From an uncultured Cellvibrionales bacterium (GTDB lineage Bacteria; Pseudomonadota; Gammaproteobacteria; Pseudomonadales; Cellvibrionaceae), in contig CAJWBQ010000004.1 in the NCBI GenBank assembly GCA_913020115.1, positions 62,001 through 126,000 on the forward strand: a stretch of 64,000 nucleotides of DNA. Direction: 5' to 3'. The notes under the pieces are model-generated. The model did no database searches. It saw only the letters and a list, made by a program, of their open reading frames with translations, and was not told the origin of the DNA. Below, one piece after another: positions 43,524-54,353 of the stretch; within the stretch, counting starts at the first letter, position 1, and the number at the start of each line of letters is the position of its first letter. Position numbers and translations under genes: made by a program.

Positions 43524-45101
43524 ATGGCCAGTATAAATTCTCACAATATCCCAAGCCAGCTTGGCAATACATTGCGGACTTACGCTCAAACAAAGAGCGA
43601 AGAGCCTGAGAAGCAGGATGGGCGTGGCCTAAGTTCGGCACCAAAAACCCGCACTAACACGCCTGCCGACCAGACCAGCCTGACCATTTCAAATGTTCGA
43701 AAGGAACCTACAGACACCTACACCCACCTCAAAGAATCACTGACAGCCGAACAGCTCTCTCTTGACGATATACGTGGCAGCCTAAGTCAGCTGAGGAACC
43801 TCAGTGGGTTTACCAGCAGCTATGAAGGCACCCAGCGAACGGTTCATGCCCCGGGAACTCGCCAAGCGGACTCGAAAAATGGCGACCTATTCACCATCAA
43901 CGTTACAACCAAAGACGGCGACACTGTTGAACTCACGATCAATAGAAGCAGCGGTACTGAAAACGGTCGTGATGGAGAATATCAGTTCACAGACACTACC
44001 TTGAGCTTTGTGGTGAATGGCGAACTTGATGAAGGAGAGAGAGACGCAGTGGCCCAACTAGCACTAAAACTTGGCTCTTTAGGTGATGAATACAGAAGTG
44101 AAGATTGGGCCAAATTAGGCGAGCTCAAGGCATTTAATGAAGAAGAGCTCAGTGGTTTTAGTCTTAAAGTCGCTGGCAATGAGGGCAATTCCTTTAAAGT
44201 TGACTACGCCATCGACGAATTGGCCGACCAGCGGACTTTAAGCACGAACCTAAATGACTACACCTACGACCTACAGGTTGACATACACGGCCTTTATCTC
44301 GATTCCGATTTAAGCAACAACGAACAATATCAGCAACATCGGGACTTAATCAGAAGCACCGTAATGGACTACGAAGGCAGCGAGGATGCCGGAGGAAAAA
44401 GCGAGCAAGTTACAGCGACATTTTTCCTCGAAGGGATGGACGCTTTGTTTGGCGCTAAAGCACCAGCAGCCACTGATGAAGACGATGAGCCTGCCAATAT
44501 CGATGACGATATAAATCGTACCCTAGACAGAAACCTTGGTAAAAAAGATGGTCTGCTGGAAGCTTTCAGCACTGGGCTAGCCGACTTCAGTGCTGAATTC
44601 AAAACACCTCTATTGCGACCCAATGAAGAAGTACAGTCCGAGGTCTCTACGCTGGAATTACACATATCACAAGACTCCAGCGTTACAACAAAGAAATCAC
44701 AAGACCACAGCTTAACAAACATCAGCCAGCAAACTGAATACAGTTCAAAGATTAGTCAGCACTTGGATTACGTGCCACTAGAAGATGGCGGCGTCGGAGA
44801 CTCTTACCTCTATCGAACAGACATCAAGTCAGGATCTTTAACCCGGACCTTGGGTATTTTGGACGATAAAACACCGCTTTATATCGATGAAAACCGAACT
44901 CAGGAACATCGCCAAATCGACAAATTGGTGGTGGATGGTTTCATTGAAAAGAAGACCGACACAGATTTAAGCAAGCCCGAAGAAAACACCCAAGAGCGCA
45001 AAATTTTGGCGTCACTCCCTCGCGACAAAAACATGACTCAAAAACAGCTGCAAGACTACCTGTTAATTGAACCAAAGAGCACCTACTCTACACAAGCGTA
45101 G
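43524..45101 (+). CDS. Large acidic protein of unknown function, DUF5610-like segment
   Basis: A 525-residue protein with no signal peptide or membrane segment, rich in Asp, Glu, Ser and Thr. Residues about 120-230 (GDTVELTINRSSG ... FVVNGELDEGERDAVAQLALKLGSLGDEYRSEDWAKLGELKAFNEEELSGFSLKV) follow a layout seen in several gammaproteobacterial hypothetical proteins (I recall a DUF5610-type pattern, unverified). The middle has an acidic linker (PAATDEDDEPANIDDDI). AAGGGA lies 8 bases before the ATG. No function can be assigned. Confidence 0.6.
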   Translation: MASINSHNIPSQLGNTLRTYAQTKSEEPEKQDGRGLSSAPKTRTNTPADQTSLTISNVRKEPTDTYTHLKESLTAEQLSLDDIRGSLSQLRNLSGFTSSYEGTQRTVHAPGTRQADSKNGDLFTINVTTKDGDTVELTINRSSGTENGRDGEYQFTDTTLSFVVNGELDEGERDAVAQLALKLGSLGDEYRSEDWAKLGELKAFNEEELSGFSLKVAGNEGNSFKVDYAIDELADQRTLSTNLNDYTYDLQVDIHGLYLDSDLSNNEQYQQHRDLIRSTVMDYEGSEDAGGKSEQVTATFFLEGMDALFGAKAPAATDEDDEPANIDDDINRTLDRNLGKKDGLLEAFSTGLADFSAEFKTPLLRPNEEVQSEVSTLELHISQDSSVTTKKSQDHSLTNISQQTEYSSKISQHLDYVPLEDGGVGDSYLYRTDIKSGSLTRTLGILDDKTPLYIDENRTQEHRQIDKLVVDGFIEKKTDTDLSKPEENTQERKILASLPRDKNMTQKQLQDYLLIEPKSTYSTQA

Positions 45102-45191
45102 CGCTCGGTCTAATCCAAGGTTTCTGCCTATAGGATATTTTTTCCACAACCAAACCCTGTGATACTGTTTCACATCAACAAGGAGGTTGAT

Positions 45192-45584
45192 ATGAAGAAA
45201 TTTCTCAGTGTTTTAATACTTTCGCTCAACAGCGAAGCGGCCGTTTACAAATGGGTGGATGACGCCGGGACTGTTCATTATGCAGGTATTAAGCCGTTTA
45301 AACTGAAAGCTTTAGAACTGCCTAAGGCGAGCTACACAGGAAAAAATGCTGCAATATCAAGCCGCGAAATGAATTTGGGTTCTTTCAAACCACTTTCGGA
45401 TAGAAATGCGACCTTTGTGGAAGAGTTAAGTGCAAAAAATAGCAATTGCGAACGCTATCAAGCAATACAAACTCGTTTACAAGCGATGCTCAAATTGCCA
45501 CACTCGACACTGAAGGGCGCCAAACTTCGCCAAGAAAAAAAGCAGTATTTACTGTTATTGAAGCGTTGCAAGAGCTTACACTGA
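45192..45584 (+). CDS. DUF4124 protein
   Basis: A 130-residue protein starting at 45192 after a perfect AAGGAGG. It has a short signal-like N-terminus (MKKFLSVLILSLNSEA) and the DUF4124 motif AVYKWVDDAGTVHYAG. Typically a small periplasmic protein of unknown function. The signal is unusually short. Confidence 0.8.
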   Translation: MKKFLSVLILSLNSEAAVYKWVDDAGTVHYAGIKPFKLKALELPKASYTGKNAAISSREMNLGSFKPLSDRNATFVEELSAKNSNCERYQAIQTRLQAMLKLPHSTLKGAKLRQEKKQYLLLLKRCKSLH

Positions 45585-45602
45585 GTTGATGCGGGGGGGT
45601 TT

Positions 45603-46229
45603 ATGACATTTATCGTTTTTGACCAAGGCTTAAGAATTCATACGCCCTGGTATGACATTTTTCCCCCTAAAAATATTAATGCCTTGTCCCCTAGCGCTTC
45701 GATTAGATCCCTTGCGGCAGATGATAATAATAAAGAATCGGGCGCTCTCAGCAGTAATAAAAGTGCCGTCAAGCAATTTTTAGAAAATGAATCTCAAGCC
45801 CAAATCAGGCATCCACTTACCTTGGCCGCTCAAATCATGAGCGCGCCAGCCGTGTGTATTGAAGACTCATTGAGTATTCAGGAGGCTTGGCACATTTGTT
45901 CAAGCCAGAACTTTAGGCATTTAGCAGTGATAAATAAGCTTCAAGAGCTTGTTGGCATTGTTTCTGATCGAGACATATTGCTGGCGAGCTCATCACTTGG
46001 CCATCAAAAGCGCGTTAATTTGGCACAACCAGTCTCCGCGATCATGAGAGAACGGGTATTAAGCGCTCAAGAATCAACACCTATTCGCCAACTCGCTAGA
46101 GCAATTTGCAATCACCGTATTGGAGCGCTGCCCATTGTAAGTGCAAAAAATCAGGTGCTCGGGATTGTTACCCGCAGTGATATTCTTGGCGCTATCGTTA
46201 ACGAAGCGCCGCTAGAATTGTGGGCGTAA
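45603..46229 (+). CDS. Two-CBS-domain protein
   Basis: A 208-residue protein with two CBS domains (about 78-135: AAQIMSAPAVCIEDSLSIQEAWHICSSQNFRHLAVIN...LVGIVSDRDIL; about 145-200: VSAIMRERVLSAQESTPIRQLARAICNHRIGALPIVS...VLGIVTRSDIL) after a low-complexity N-terminus. CBS pairs bind adenine nucleotides and regulate partner proteins; the partner is unknown. The start is preceded by a G7 tract instead of a normal ribosome binding site. Confidence 0.85.
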   Translation: MTFIVFDQGLRIHTPWYDIFPPKNINALSPSASIRSLAADDNNKESGALSSNKSAVKQFLENESQAQIRHPLTLAAQIMSAPAVCIEDSLSIQEAWHICSSQNFRHLAVINKLQELVGIVSDRDILLASSSLGHQKRVNLAQPVSAIMRERVLSAQESTPIRQLARAICNHRIGALPIVSAKNQVLGIVTRSDILGAIVNEAPLELWA

Positions 46230-46285
46230 AACAAAGCCAGTATGATATTCAAGTATCGCATTCACCCGCCCACAGAGATTTCAGT

Positions 46286-47470
46286 ATGAAAAAAGTGTTA
46301 CTCGCTATCGCGCTAATTATAATCGCAGTACCCGCCTATTTATTGGGCAGCGGTACAATTGATACCAGCAGTTTCGCCATGATTTTAAACGTGATGACAG
46401 GCAAAGGAATTGACGCGCCAGAGGCATCAGAGATAGACAACCGCTTTGCATTACCTGAGGGTTTTCAGCTCAGTCTGTACGCCAGCGGCGTGGACAATGC
46501 CCGTTTTATAGAAATGACCCAGAGTCGAGACCTAATTGTCACTCGCCCTCATAAAGGTGATGTGATTATGATTCGGGCGAATGAGACTGACCCTAAGCGC
46601 GGAGGAGAACACAGTACACTCCTGAAAGACCTGAATCGCCCCTCAGGAATAGATGTCGCAGATGGCTGGCTGTACATCGCCGAGTCTGACGCCGTGGGTC
46701 GCATCCGATTTGATGTGAGCAATGGCAGCACTGAGGGAGATTACGAGCGCATTGTCACTGGGCTAACAGAAGATGGAAACCACCCCTTTAAAGTCATTGG
46801 CATCAGCCCAGATAAAAAATTGTATCTAGCTCAAGGTTCAACTTGTAATGTGTGCATTGAGAGCGATGCGCGGCGAAGTACAATGGTTCGCTACCAGCTA
46901 GATGGTAGTGGCGAAGAGCAAGTTGCCAGCGGCTTACGCAACACAATGGGTTTCGACTGGGCACCTTGGAATGGCGCGCTCTATGCGACAGATAACGGCC
47001 GCGACATGCTTGGGGACGACTATCCTCCCTGCGAACTTAACCTGATTGAAGATAAGCAGTTTTACGGCTGGCCCTATTTCAACGGCGCGAATATGCCTGA
47101 CCCAGATTTCGGAAAAGCGCCCGCCGCGCTTGCGGCTAAACCTATTGCACCCGCACATGAATTTCGAGCACACAATGCTCCTTTAGGCATGAGCTTTTTA
47201 GAGTCGTCAACACTCCCAGAAGCTTATCAAAATACCGCTTTAGTGGCTCTTCATGGCTCATGGAATAGAAGCAGCCCCGATGGCTATCGCGTAGTCTCCC
47301 TACACTGGAACGGTGAAGAAATAACTCGCAAAGACTTCTTAACTGGCTTTGAGAAAGATGGTGACATAATCGGACGACCCGTTGATATCAGCGAAGGTCC
47401 AGATGGTGCGATTTATATATCCGATGATTACGCTGGCGCAATCTATCGAGTTGTTCACTCTAGCCTATAA
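46286..47470 (+). CDS. Sorbosone/glucose dehydrogenase-like PQQ protein
   Basis: About 394 residues. MKKVLLAIALIIIAVPAYLLG is an N-terminal membrane anchor or signal; then a six-bladed propeller of the glucose/sorbosone dehydrogenase family (FALPEGFQLSLYASGVDNARFIEMTQSRDLIVTRPHKGDV; LNRPSGIDVADGWLYIAE; SDDYAGAIYRVV). The start at 46286 is chosen for the signal; the frame opens at 46220. Members use PQQ, but activity cannot be proven from sequence. It is convergent with RluA. Confidence 0.85.
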   Translation: MKKVLLAIALIIIAVPAYLLGSGTIDTSSFAMILNVMTGKGIDAPEASEIDNRFALPEGFQLSLYASGVDNARFIEMTQSRDLIVTRPHKGDVIMIRANETDPKRGGEHSTLLKDLNRPSGIDVADGWLYIAESDAVGRIRFDVSNGSTEGDYERIVTGLTEDGNHPFKVIGISPDKKLYLAQGSTCNVCIESDARRSTMVRYQLDGSGEEQVASGLRNTMGFDWAPWNGALYATDNGRDMLGDDYPPCELNLIEDKQFYGWPYFNGANMPDPDFGKAPAALAAKPIAPAHEFRAHNAPLGMSFLESSTLPEAYQNTALVALHGSWNRSSPDGYRVVSLHWNGEEITRKDFLTGFEKDGDIIGRPVDISEGPDGAIYISDDYAGAIYRVVHSSL

Positions 47471-47475
47471 AGATT

Positions 47476-47499
47476 CCCCTGTTCTAGAACGGACAGGGG
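47476..47499. terminator. Bidirectional hairpin between convergent genes
   Basis: CCCCTGT at 47476-47482 pairs with ACAGGGG at 47493-47499 around TTCTAGAACGG. It overlaps the 3' end of rluA and stands after the dehydrogenase stop. A strong stem but with little T-run. Confidence 0.6.
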
Positions 47500-48170
47500 C
47501 TCTCCATATGTATTGCCACGCCCGAGAAGGGATGCACAAAATCCAGACTCGTGGCGTGTAGCAACATCCTCTCTGCCATCCGGTGACTTTCTGTAGTTCC
47601 GTATAAATCACACCCCAGAATGGGATGGCCAATTGCCTGACTGTGAATGCGCAATTGATGTGTACGCCCCGTCTCAGGCCTAAATATCACCTTTGTACGC
47701 GCAGGCTCATTCCAACGCTCTAATACTTCAAAATGACTAAGGGCGGCCTTACCTTCAGAGTAACAAATTTTCTGTAATGGAAAGTTTGGCTTATCCTTGG
47801 CAATAGGCATATCAATTGTGCCCTGATCATCTTTCAAGCTTCCCATTAATATGCTGGTATAGGTTTTAAAAACACTTCTATCTTGAAATTGCTTAGTGAG
47901 AAGAGCATTCATCGCCTTATTCATGGCGAGAAGCATAATTCCCGACGTGCCAAAATCCAATCGGTGCACCATGCAAATACCAGAGAAATCTTGTCTTAAG
48001 CGATAGTGGACGGAATCGAGGTTGAGAGGATTTTTGCCCGATAAGCTCAGTAAACCACTAGGTTTATTAATGAGTAAAATATGCTCATCTTGATAAAGCA
48101 GAGTAATTTCATCGTCGCATTTTGGAGCGATGAAATCATCCAAAACAGGGCTCATTCTAGGGTTTTCCAT
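47484..48170 (-). CDS. rluA: RNA pseudouridine synthase RluA
   Basis: A 228-residue pseudouridine synthase of the RluA family. Catalytic Asp in MVHRLDFGTSGIMLLA; FRPETGRTHQLRIHSQAIGHPILGCDLYG block. There is no S4 domain, which fits RluA (23S rRNA U746 and tRNA U32) rather than RluC/D. It is divergent and overlapping with the upstream glycosylase frame, so the glycosylase start is placed inside the gap. Confidence 0.88.
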   Translation of the reverse strand: MENPRMSPVLDDFIAPKCDDEITLLYQDEHILLINKPSGLLSLSGKNPLNLDSVHYRLRQDFSGICMVHRLDFGTSGIMLLAMNKAMNALLTKQFQDRSVFKTYTSILMGSLKDDQGTIDMPIAKDKPNFPLQKICYSEGKAALSHFEVLERWNEPARTKVIFRPETGRTHQLRIHSQAIGHPILGCDLYGTTESHRMAERMLLHATSLDFVHPFSGVAIHMESPCPF

Positions 48171-48240
48171 TTCGCTTTTATCTGTAATTTGGGGCGTGTA
48201 TTATAAGTCATATATCCTTAATGTAATATGGAATCGAGCC

Positions 48241-48942
48241 TTGCAAAAATTTTCTAAAATCCACGACAGAGCCCTTGCACGCAAAGGCAGTGACGCCAAC
48301 TTAAACGCCCTCCTGCCCAAAATCAAAAAAAAACCGGCACTGTCCAAGATACCCGATCATCGCTACCTCTCCGAAATGACCCGCTGTGTATTTCAAGCTG
48401 GCTTTGTCTGGCGTGTGGTCAACCAAAAATGGGACGACTTCGAAACCGTTTTTTTCGGTTTCGCGCCTGAAAAAATGATTCGCCTCAGCCCCGAGCAACT
48501 AGAGGGCTTTGGTAAAGACAAGCGCATTATCAGAAATATGCAAAAGATTCTTAGCGTACCTAAAAATGCTCAGTTTATTTTGGATGAAGCTCACGACCAT
48601 GGCAGCTTTGCTACACGAGTCAGTCAATGGCCACTGGCCGAGCTTCACGCACTTTTCGGGCTTCTAAAATCCAATGGTAGTCGCCTAGGAGGGATGACGG
48701 GACCTCGAGTACTTCGATCGCTGGGTAAAGATACCTACTTATTGACTTCAGATGTGGTGCATTGCTTACAGAAGGCAGGCTTAGAAATTGCTAAGAACCC
48801 CACAAGCAAACGGGATCAGGTACTGATTCAACACACATTTAATCAATGGCACGAAGAAACCGGCTTTGACTATGCAAAACTCAGTCTTATTTGCGCTTGT
48901 TCGGTGGGTGAGAACTATGCAATGGACAAGTTGATCAGGTAA
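48241..48942 (+). CDS. DNA-3-methyladenine glycosylase I-like
   Basis: The TTG at 48241 is preferred (MQKFSKIHDRALARKGS), giving 233 residues; the frame is open to 48130 but that overlaps rluA. The TAG-type core SEMTRCVFQAGFVWRVVNQKWDDF, with the catalytic Glu in SEM, is present, as are GFGKDKRIIRNMQKI and GNG-like GGMTGPRVLRSLGKDTYLL. Removes 3-methyladenine from DNA. Family members of this branch are longer than E. coli Tag. Confidence 0.8.
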   Translation: MQKFSKIHDRALARKGSDANLNALLPKIKKKPALSKIPDHRYLSEMTRCVFQAGFVWRVVNQKWDDFETVFFGFAPEKMIRLSPEQLEGFGKDKRIIRNMQKILSVPKNAQFILDEAHDHGSFATRVSQWPLAELHALFGLLKSNGSRLGGMTGPRVLRSLGKDTYLLTSDVVHCLQKAGLEIAKNPTSKRDQVLIQHTFNQWHEETGFDYAKLSLICACSVGENYAMDKLIR

Positions 48943-48947
48943 TCAGG

Positions 48948-49172
48948 CTAAGCACTAGTATCAATTGAGAGGGCCACACTTCTACGGCGGTCTCGACCCG
49001 CCCGCGACTCTAGCAGCGCTTTATGTCGCCCATTGCGTCGATCTCTGTGCTTACGTCGATCGCCTTCCGGCACCTTTTGAGTTTGCTTAGACACCACTAC
49101 AGTGGCTGTGGTAGCCCGAGTTTGGCGGCTGAGTGGTGTGACAATCGGTAATGTTGGCCCTATATTAACCAT
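48948..49172 (-). CDS. Small basic protein of unknown function
   Basis: A 74-residue, strongly basic protein: TPLSRQTRATTATVVVSKQTQKVPEGDRRKHRDRRNGRHKALLESRAGRDRRRS. The R-D-R-R repeats suggest nucleic-acid binding or a disordered anchor. AAGGAGG stands before the ATG, strong support for translation. The pattern is seen in small conserved proteins of this group, but I know no function. Confidence 0.7.
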   Translation of the reverse strand: MVNIGPTLPIVTPLSRQTRATTATVVVSKQTQKVPEGDRRKHRDRRNGRHKALLESRAGRDRRRSVALSIDTSA

Positions 49173-49285
49173 GACTCCCTCCTTAAGTGTTTTAATCGTC
49201 TATAACGGGCTTATCGGCCACGATTAGAGCAACTTGAACACCAACAGAACGAATTGTACAACGATCAACCGTATTTTGGGAGGGG

Positions 49286-50680
49286 TTATGGCTTAAACCA
49301 ATTTAACTTAGCGTGTAGATCAACTACTCCACCAATGATCAGCAATGTAGGGGCTCGAACATCATTTTCAATCACCTTGTGATGCAGATTCGCTAAATCA
49401 GAGGTAAACACTCGTTGCTGCTGGGTTGTGCCCTTTTCAACCAAGGCTGCAGGCGTTTTAGGGTCTCGGCCGTGATCTATCAGCGCTTGGCAGATAGTAC
49501 TTAAGCCGTTCAAACTCATATAAAACACTAGAGTTTGCGAGGGCTCGGTTAATTCACCCCATTTTATATTGGTGCTATCGTCTTTAAGATGACCTGTTAT
49601 AAACCTTACCGACTGAGCGTAATCTCGGTGGGTTAAGGGGATACCCGCATAGGCAGAACAACCTGAGGCGGCGGTAATTCCAGGCACTACTTGAAAAGGA
49701 ATTCCATTCTCGGCCAAGGTTTCAATTTCTTCACCGCCACGACCAAAAATAAAAGGGTCACCACCTTTCAAGCGTAAAACACGTTTACCCTGCTTTGCTA
49801 AATCAACCAAAAGCTGGTTTATATTATCTTGTGGCACCGCATGATCGCTGCGTTTCTTACCCACATAAATTCGATCCGCGTCTCTGCGAACCAACTCCAT
49901 GACTCTGTCTGACACGAGACGATCATAGAGTACTACGTCTGCCTGCTGCATTAGGCGCAAAGCTTTAAAGGTTAGGAGATCGGGGTCACCCGGCCCTCCC
50001 CCTACTAAATACACTTCCCCTTGCACTTCACTTTCATCAGCGGCTGCGGCTTTTGTTAGTTCATTCAGTACGTGTTGTTCAGCATCATCAACCCGCCCGC
50101 TAAGTGCTAGCTCACTCGCACGCCCTTCAAAAACACTTTCCCAAAAATACCTGCGTTGATCGGCCCCACCAATCGCAACTTTAACTTTTTCACGTAAACG
50201 GCTTGCAAGTTCAGCCAACTGTCCGTAGCTAGACGGTAACAGGGCTTCAATTTTTGCTCTTACCATTCTCGCTAAAACAGGAGCTCGACCGCCGCTGGAC
50301 ACGGCGATAAGTAATGGACTGCGATCAATGATAGCAGGCGTGATGACTGTACAGAGATCCGGGTTATCTACTACATTGACAGGGATGTTGAGGGCCTTCG
50401 CGTCATCTGAAACCTGCTTATTGACCACCAAGTTATTGGTGGCTGCAATGACCAGGCTAGCCTGGTCAAGGTCGCCACTTTCGTAACTGCGTGGAAGTAG
50501 TTCCGAGGCCTTATGCTCACGCAAAAGAATTTTCAGCTCATCACAAACCTCTGGCGCTACAAGCTTAATATTGGCTTGAGCTTTTTGTAATAACCTAGCT
50601 TTTCTTAGGGCGATGGACCCTCCGCCCACGAGCAAGCAAGTTTTTCCTCGCAAATCAAAAAATAATGGCAAATACTCCAT
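49286..50680 (-). CDS. cysG: Siroheme synthase CysG
   Basis: A 464-residue multifunctional enzyme. N-terminus: precorrin-2 dehydrogenase/sirohydrochlorin ferrochelatase with NAD site [18 protein letters not shown]-terminus: uroporphyrinogen-III methyltransferase ([78 protein letters not shown]). It makes siroheme for sulfite/nitrite reductases. It starts 2 bases after the serS stop. Confidence 0.96.
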   Translation of the reverse strand: MEYLPLFFDLRGKTCLLVGGGSIALRKARLLQKAQANIKLVAPEVCDELKILLREHKASELLPRSYESGDLDQASLVIAATNNLVVNKQVSDDAKALNIPVNVVDNPDLCTVITPAIIDRSPLLIAVSSGGRAPVLARMVRAKIEALLPSSYGQLAELASRLREKVKVAIGGADQRRYFWESVFEGRASELALSGRVDDAEQHVLNELTKAAAADESEVQGEVYLVGGGPGDPDLLTFKALRLMQQADVVLYDRLVSDRVMELVRRDADRIYVGKKRSDHAVPQDNINQLLVDLAKQGKRVLRLKGGDPFIFGRGGEEIETLAENGIPFQVVPGITAASGCSAYAGIPLTHRDYAQSVRFITGHLKDDSTNIKWGELTEPSQTLVFYMSLNGLSTICQALIDHGRDPKTPAALVEKGTTQQQRVFTSDLANLHHKVIENDVRAPTLLIIGGVVDLHAKLNWFKP

Positions 50681-50682
50681 TA

Positions 50683-51981
<1,299 letters not shown>

Positions 51982-51994
51982 TTAAACACATTAA

Positions 51995-52381
51995 TTAAAT
52001 TAGGCGCTGTGCCAAAGCCACTGCCAGCCAAACGGCCAGCAGGCAAGACACAACACTCACCAAAATATACCCAATCGCCAAAGATACATAACCCGACTGC
52101 CAAAGGTTAAGTGCGTCTAGCGAATAGGTAGAAAACGTTGTAAAAGCGCCGAGCAAACCCGTCATAACAAAAGGTCGCCATGCGGAGGGCAAGATACCCC
52201 TCTCTACAATTAGCACGTAACACAAACCCATCACAAATGAGCCAAGCACATTAACCAACAAGGTGCCCACGGGAAACCGGCCGCTAAAGGATTCATTAGC
52301 CCACCCGCTCAGAGCATATCGCCCTACTGCGCCTAAAGCCCCACCCAATGCAATTGCTAGCCAGGACATCATCTGACTCAC
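51995..52381 (-). CDS. crcB: Fluoride exporter CrcB (Fluc)
   Basis: A 128-residue four-helix fluoride channel: GGALGAVGRYALSGW, FPVGTLLVNVLGSFVMGL, TGLLGAFTTFSTYSLD. The start overlaps the rarA stop by 4 bases (ATGA), so no separate fluoride riboswitch is expected. Confidence 0.95.
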   Translation of the reverse strand: MSQMMSWLAIALGGALGAVGRYALSGWANESFSGRFPVGTLLVNVLGSFVMGLCYVLIVERGILPSAWRPFVMTGLLGAFTTFSTYSLDALNLWQSGYVSLAIGYILVSVVSCLLAVWLAVALAQRLI

Positions 52382-53724
52382 TTATCCTTATATCGCGGTT
52401 TCATCACCTGCTCATCTAAACGGCGAAAATGTTCGAGCTTTTCTGCAATTTTCTGTTCCAGCCCGCGTTCAACCGGAAAATAGTATCGACTTGAAGCAAT
52501 TTCCTCTGGCAAGTAGTTCTCTCCAGCCGCGTATGCCCCGGGTTCGTCATGGGCATAGCGATACTCTGCACCGTAGTCCATATCCTTCATCAGACGAGTG
52601 GGCGAATTGCGCAAATGCATAGGCACATCGTAGGTGGGCTGTGACTTTACATCGGCCATGACACGATTGAAGGCATTATACACAGCATTGCTCTTGGGCG
52701 CTGCAGCTAGATACGCCAGTGCTTGCGCAATAGCCAACTGCCCTTCTGGGTTGCCCAATCTCTCTTGTGTCTCCCAAGCGGCAAGAGAAATTTGCAAACC
52801 TCTAGGATCGGCATTACCAATGTCTTCACTGGCCATTCTTACCACCCGGCGGGCAATATAGAGAGGGTCACAACCCCCATCGAGCATTCGAGCAAACCAA
52901 TAGAGCGCTCCGTCTACTGAGGAGCCGCGAACCGCTTTATGTAATGCGGATATCTGCTCATAAAAAATGTCCCCTCCCTTATCAAAACGCCTAACATCCC
53001 CTGCCAACACCTCATGTAGAATGCCCATGTCCACCACCTTAACCCCGTCAACATCTAGAGCTAAATCTGTGGCAATTTCCAGCAGGTTCAATGATTTCCT
53101 AGCATCGCCGTCGGCAGACGCCGCCAACATAGCCAGAGCCTCATCACTAATATCAATATTCTGCTCACCCAAGCCCCGGTCCTTGTCCTGAAGAGCTTGC
53201 TTCATAACATTTTGAATTTGTAAGTCACCCAGCCCTCTGAGCACATAAACTCGACAACGAGATAACAAGGCGTTGTTCAGCTCAAAAGAAGGGTTTTCAG
53301 TGGTAGCCCCAACAAATATTACCGTTCCATCTTCTACATAGGGTAAAAATGCATCTTGCTGAGCTTTGTTAAAGCGATGTACTTCGTCAACAAACAATAT
53401 GGTTTTACGACCAGCTCCAGCACGTTCCTGTTCGGCCACAGCAACTGCCGCGCGAATGTCCTTAACCCCTGACAATACGGCTGACAGGGTTTCAAATCGC
53501 GCATCAGCCTGCTCGGCAAATATTCTTGCCAAGGTAGTTTTCCCCACTCCTGGGGGGCCCCAAAGAACCATCGAGTGCAACTGACCTTTATCGATGGCCT
53601 CTCGCAGTGGCTTGCCAGCATCTAAGAGCTGCTCTTGGCCGATATAGTCCTGCAAACTTCGCGGCCGCATTTTCGCCGCCAAGGGCTGGTAAACAGGGCC
53701 ACGACTAAACAAATCACTATTCAT
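52378..53724 (-). CDS. rarA: Replication-associated recombination ATPase RarA
   Basis: A 448-residue AAA+ protein: MNSDLFSRGPVYQPLAAKMRPRSLQDYIGQEQLL start, Walker A GPPGVGKTTLARIFA, Walker B FVDEVHRFNKAQQD, C-terminal MgsA domain (RNSPTRLMKDMDYGAEYRYAHDEPGAYAAGENYLP). The ATG at 53724 overlaps the lolA stop. Acts at stalled replication forks. Confidence 0.96.
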   Translation of the reverse strand: MNSDLFSRGPVYQPLAAKMRPRSLQDYIGQEQLLDAGKPLREAIDKGQLHSMVLWGPPGVGKTTLARIFAEQADARFETLSAVLSGVKDIRAAVAVAEQERAGAGRKTILFVDEVHRFNKAQQDAFLPYVEDGTVIFVGATTENPSFELNNALLSRCRVYVLRGLGDLQIQNVMKQALQDKDRGLGEQNIDISDEALAMLAASADGDARKSLNLLEIATDLALDVDGVKVVDMGILHEVLAGDVRRFDKGGDIFYEQISALHKAVRGSSVDGALYWFARMLDGGCDPLYIARRVVRMASEDIGNADPRGLQISLAAWETQERLGNPEGQLAIAQALAYLAAAPKSNAVYNAFNRVMADVKSQPTYDVPMHLRNSPTRLMKDMDYGAEYRYAHDEPGAYAAGENYLPEEIASSRYYFPVERGLEQKIAEKLEHFRRLDEQVMKPRYKDK

Positions 53725-54340
53725 CGCGAATAACATCGGCACCGGCTGGAATGACAAATATAAACTGAGATGCGGGCAACTCTGGGTTAGGCACCAGTTC
53801 GGCGAAGCTAAGCAAAGTGGTTTGCCCCAAGCCGTCCACTAAAGCCACAGACTTCAACTGCTTGTCTTCGAACTGCAAGGTTAAAGTCTGGAAGGGCCCG
53901 TCGCGCTCTCTCGGAGTAAGTTGAAATAATTGATCACTTAACTGCTCCACCAAAAAGTTTTCGCTCAAGACATCAGTATCACCGCTCAAAATAAGCAGTG
54001 GCGTTTGTTGCAATCGTTGATCATTAGCGCGGATGGTCACCTGTTCCAAATCAGGATCAAAAAGCCAGAGTGTTTTTTCGTCCGTCACCAAGACTTGTTC
54101 AAATGGCGCAGCGGTATGCCAATAAAATTTCCCCGGGCGCTGCACGGCAAATTCCCCCTGGGTTTCCTGAATCAAATTATTGTCTACATCATTGAGGGTT
54201 TGCGTAAACTTGCCTTGAAGTGACTGCACTGGGCTAAGCAGAGCTTGCAATTGTTCCGAGTCGTCGTGACCGCCACTAAATACGGGAACACTCAAGCACA
54301 GCAGTGTCAGTGAAAACCATATTTTTTTAACTGAATTCAT
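53717..54340 (-). CDS. lolA: Outer-membrane lipoprotein carrier LolA
   Basis: A 207-residue periplasmic chaperone with signal peptide MNSVKKIWFSLTLLCLSVPVFS; LQGKFTQTL, GEFAVQRPGKFYWHTAAPFEQVLVTDEKTLWLFDPDLEQVT match the family. Carries lipoproteins from LolCDE to LolB. Overlaps rarA by 8 bases. Confidence 0.95.
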   Translation of the reverse strand: MNSVKKIWFSLTLLCLSVPVFSGGHDDSEQLQALLSPVQSLQGKFTQTLNDVDNNLIQETQGEFAVQRPGKFYWHTAAPFEQVLVTDEKTLWLFDPDLEQVTIRANDQRLQQTPLLILSGDTDVLSENFLVEQLSDQLFQLTPRERDGPFQTLTLQFEDKQLKSVALVDGLGQTTLLSFAELVPNPELPASQFIFVIPAGADVIRDE

Positions 54341-54353
54341 AGCCGATACTCTC

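Noticed and set aside
51995..52381. A fluoride riboswitch before crcB
   Set aside because: crcB overlaps rarA by 4 bases, so there is no leader in which a riboswitch could lie.
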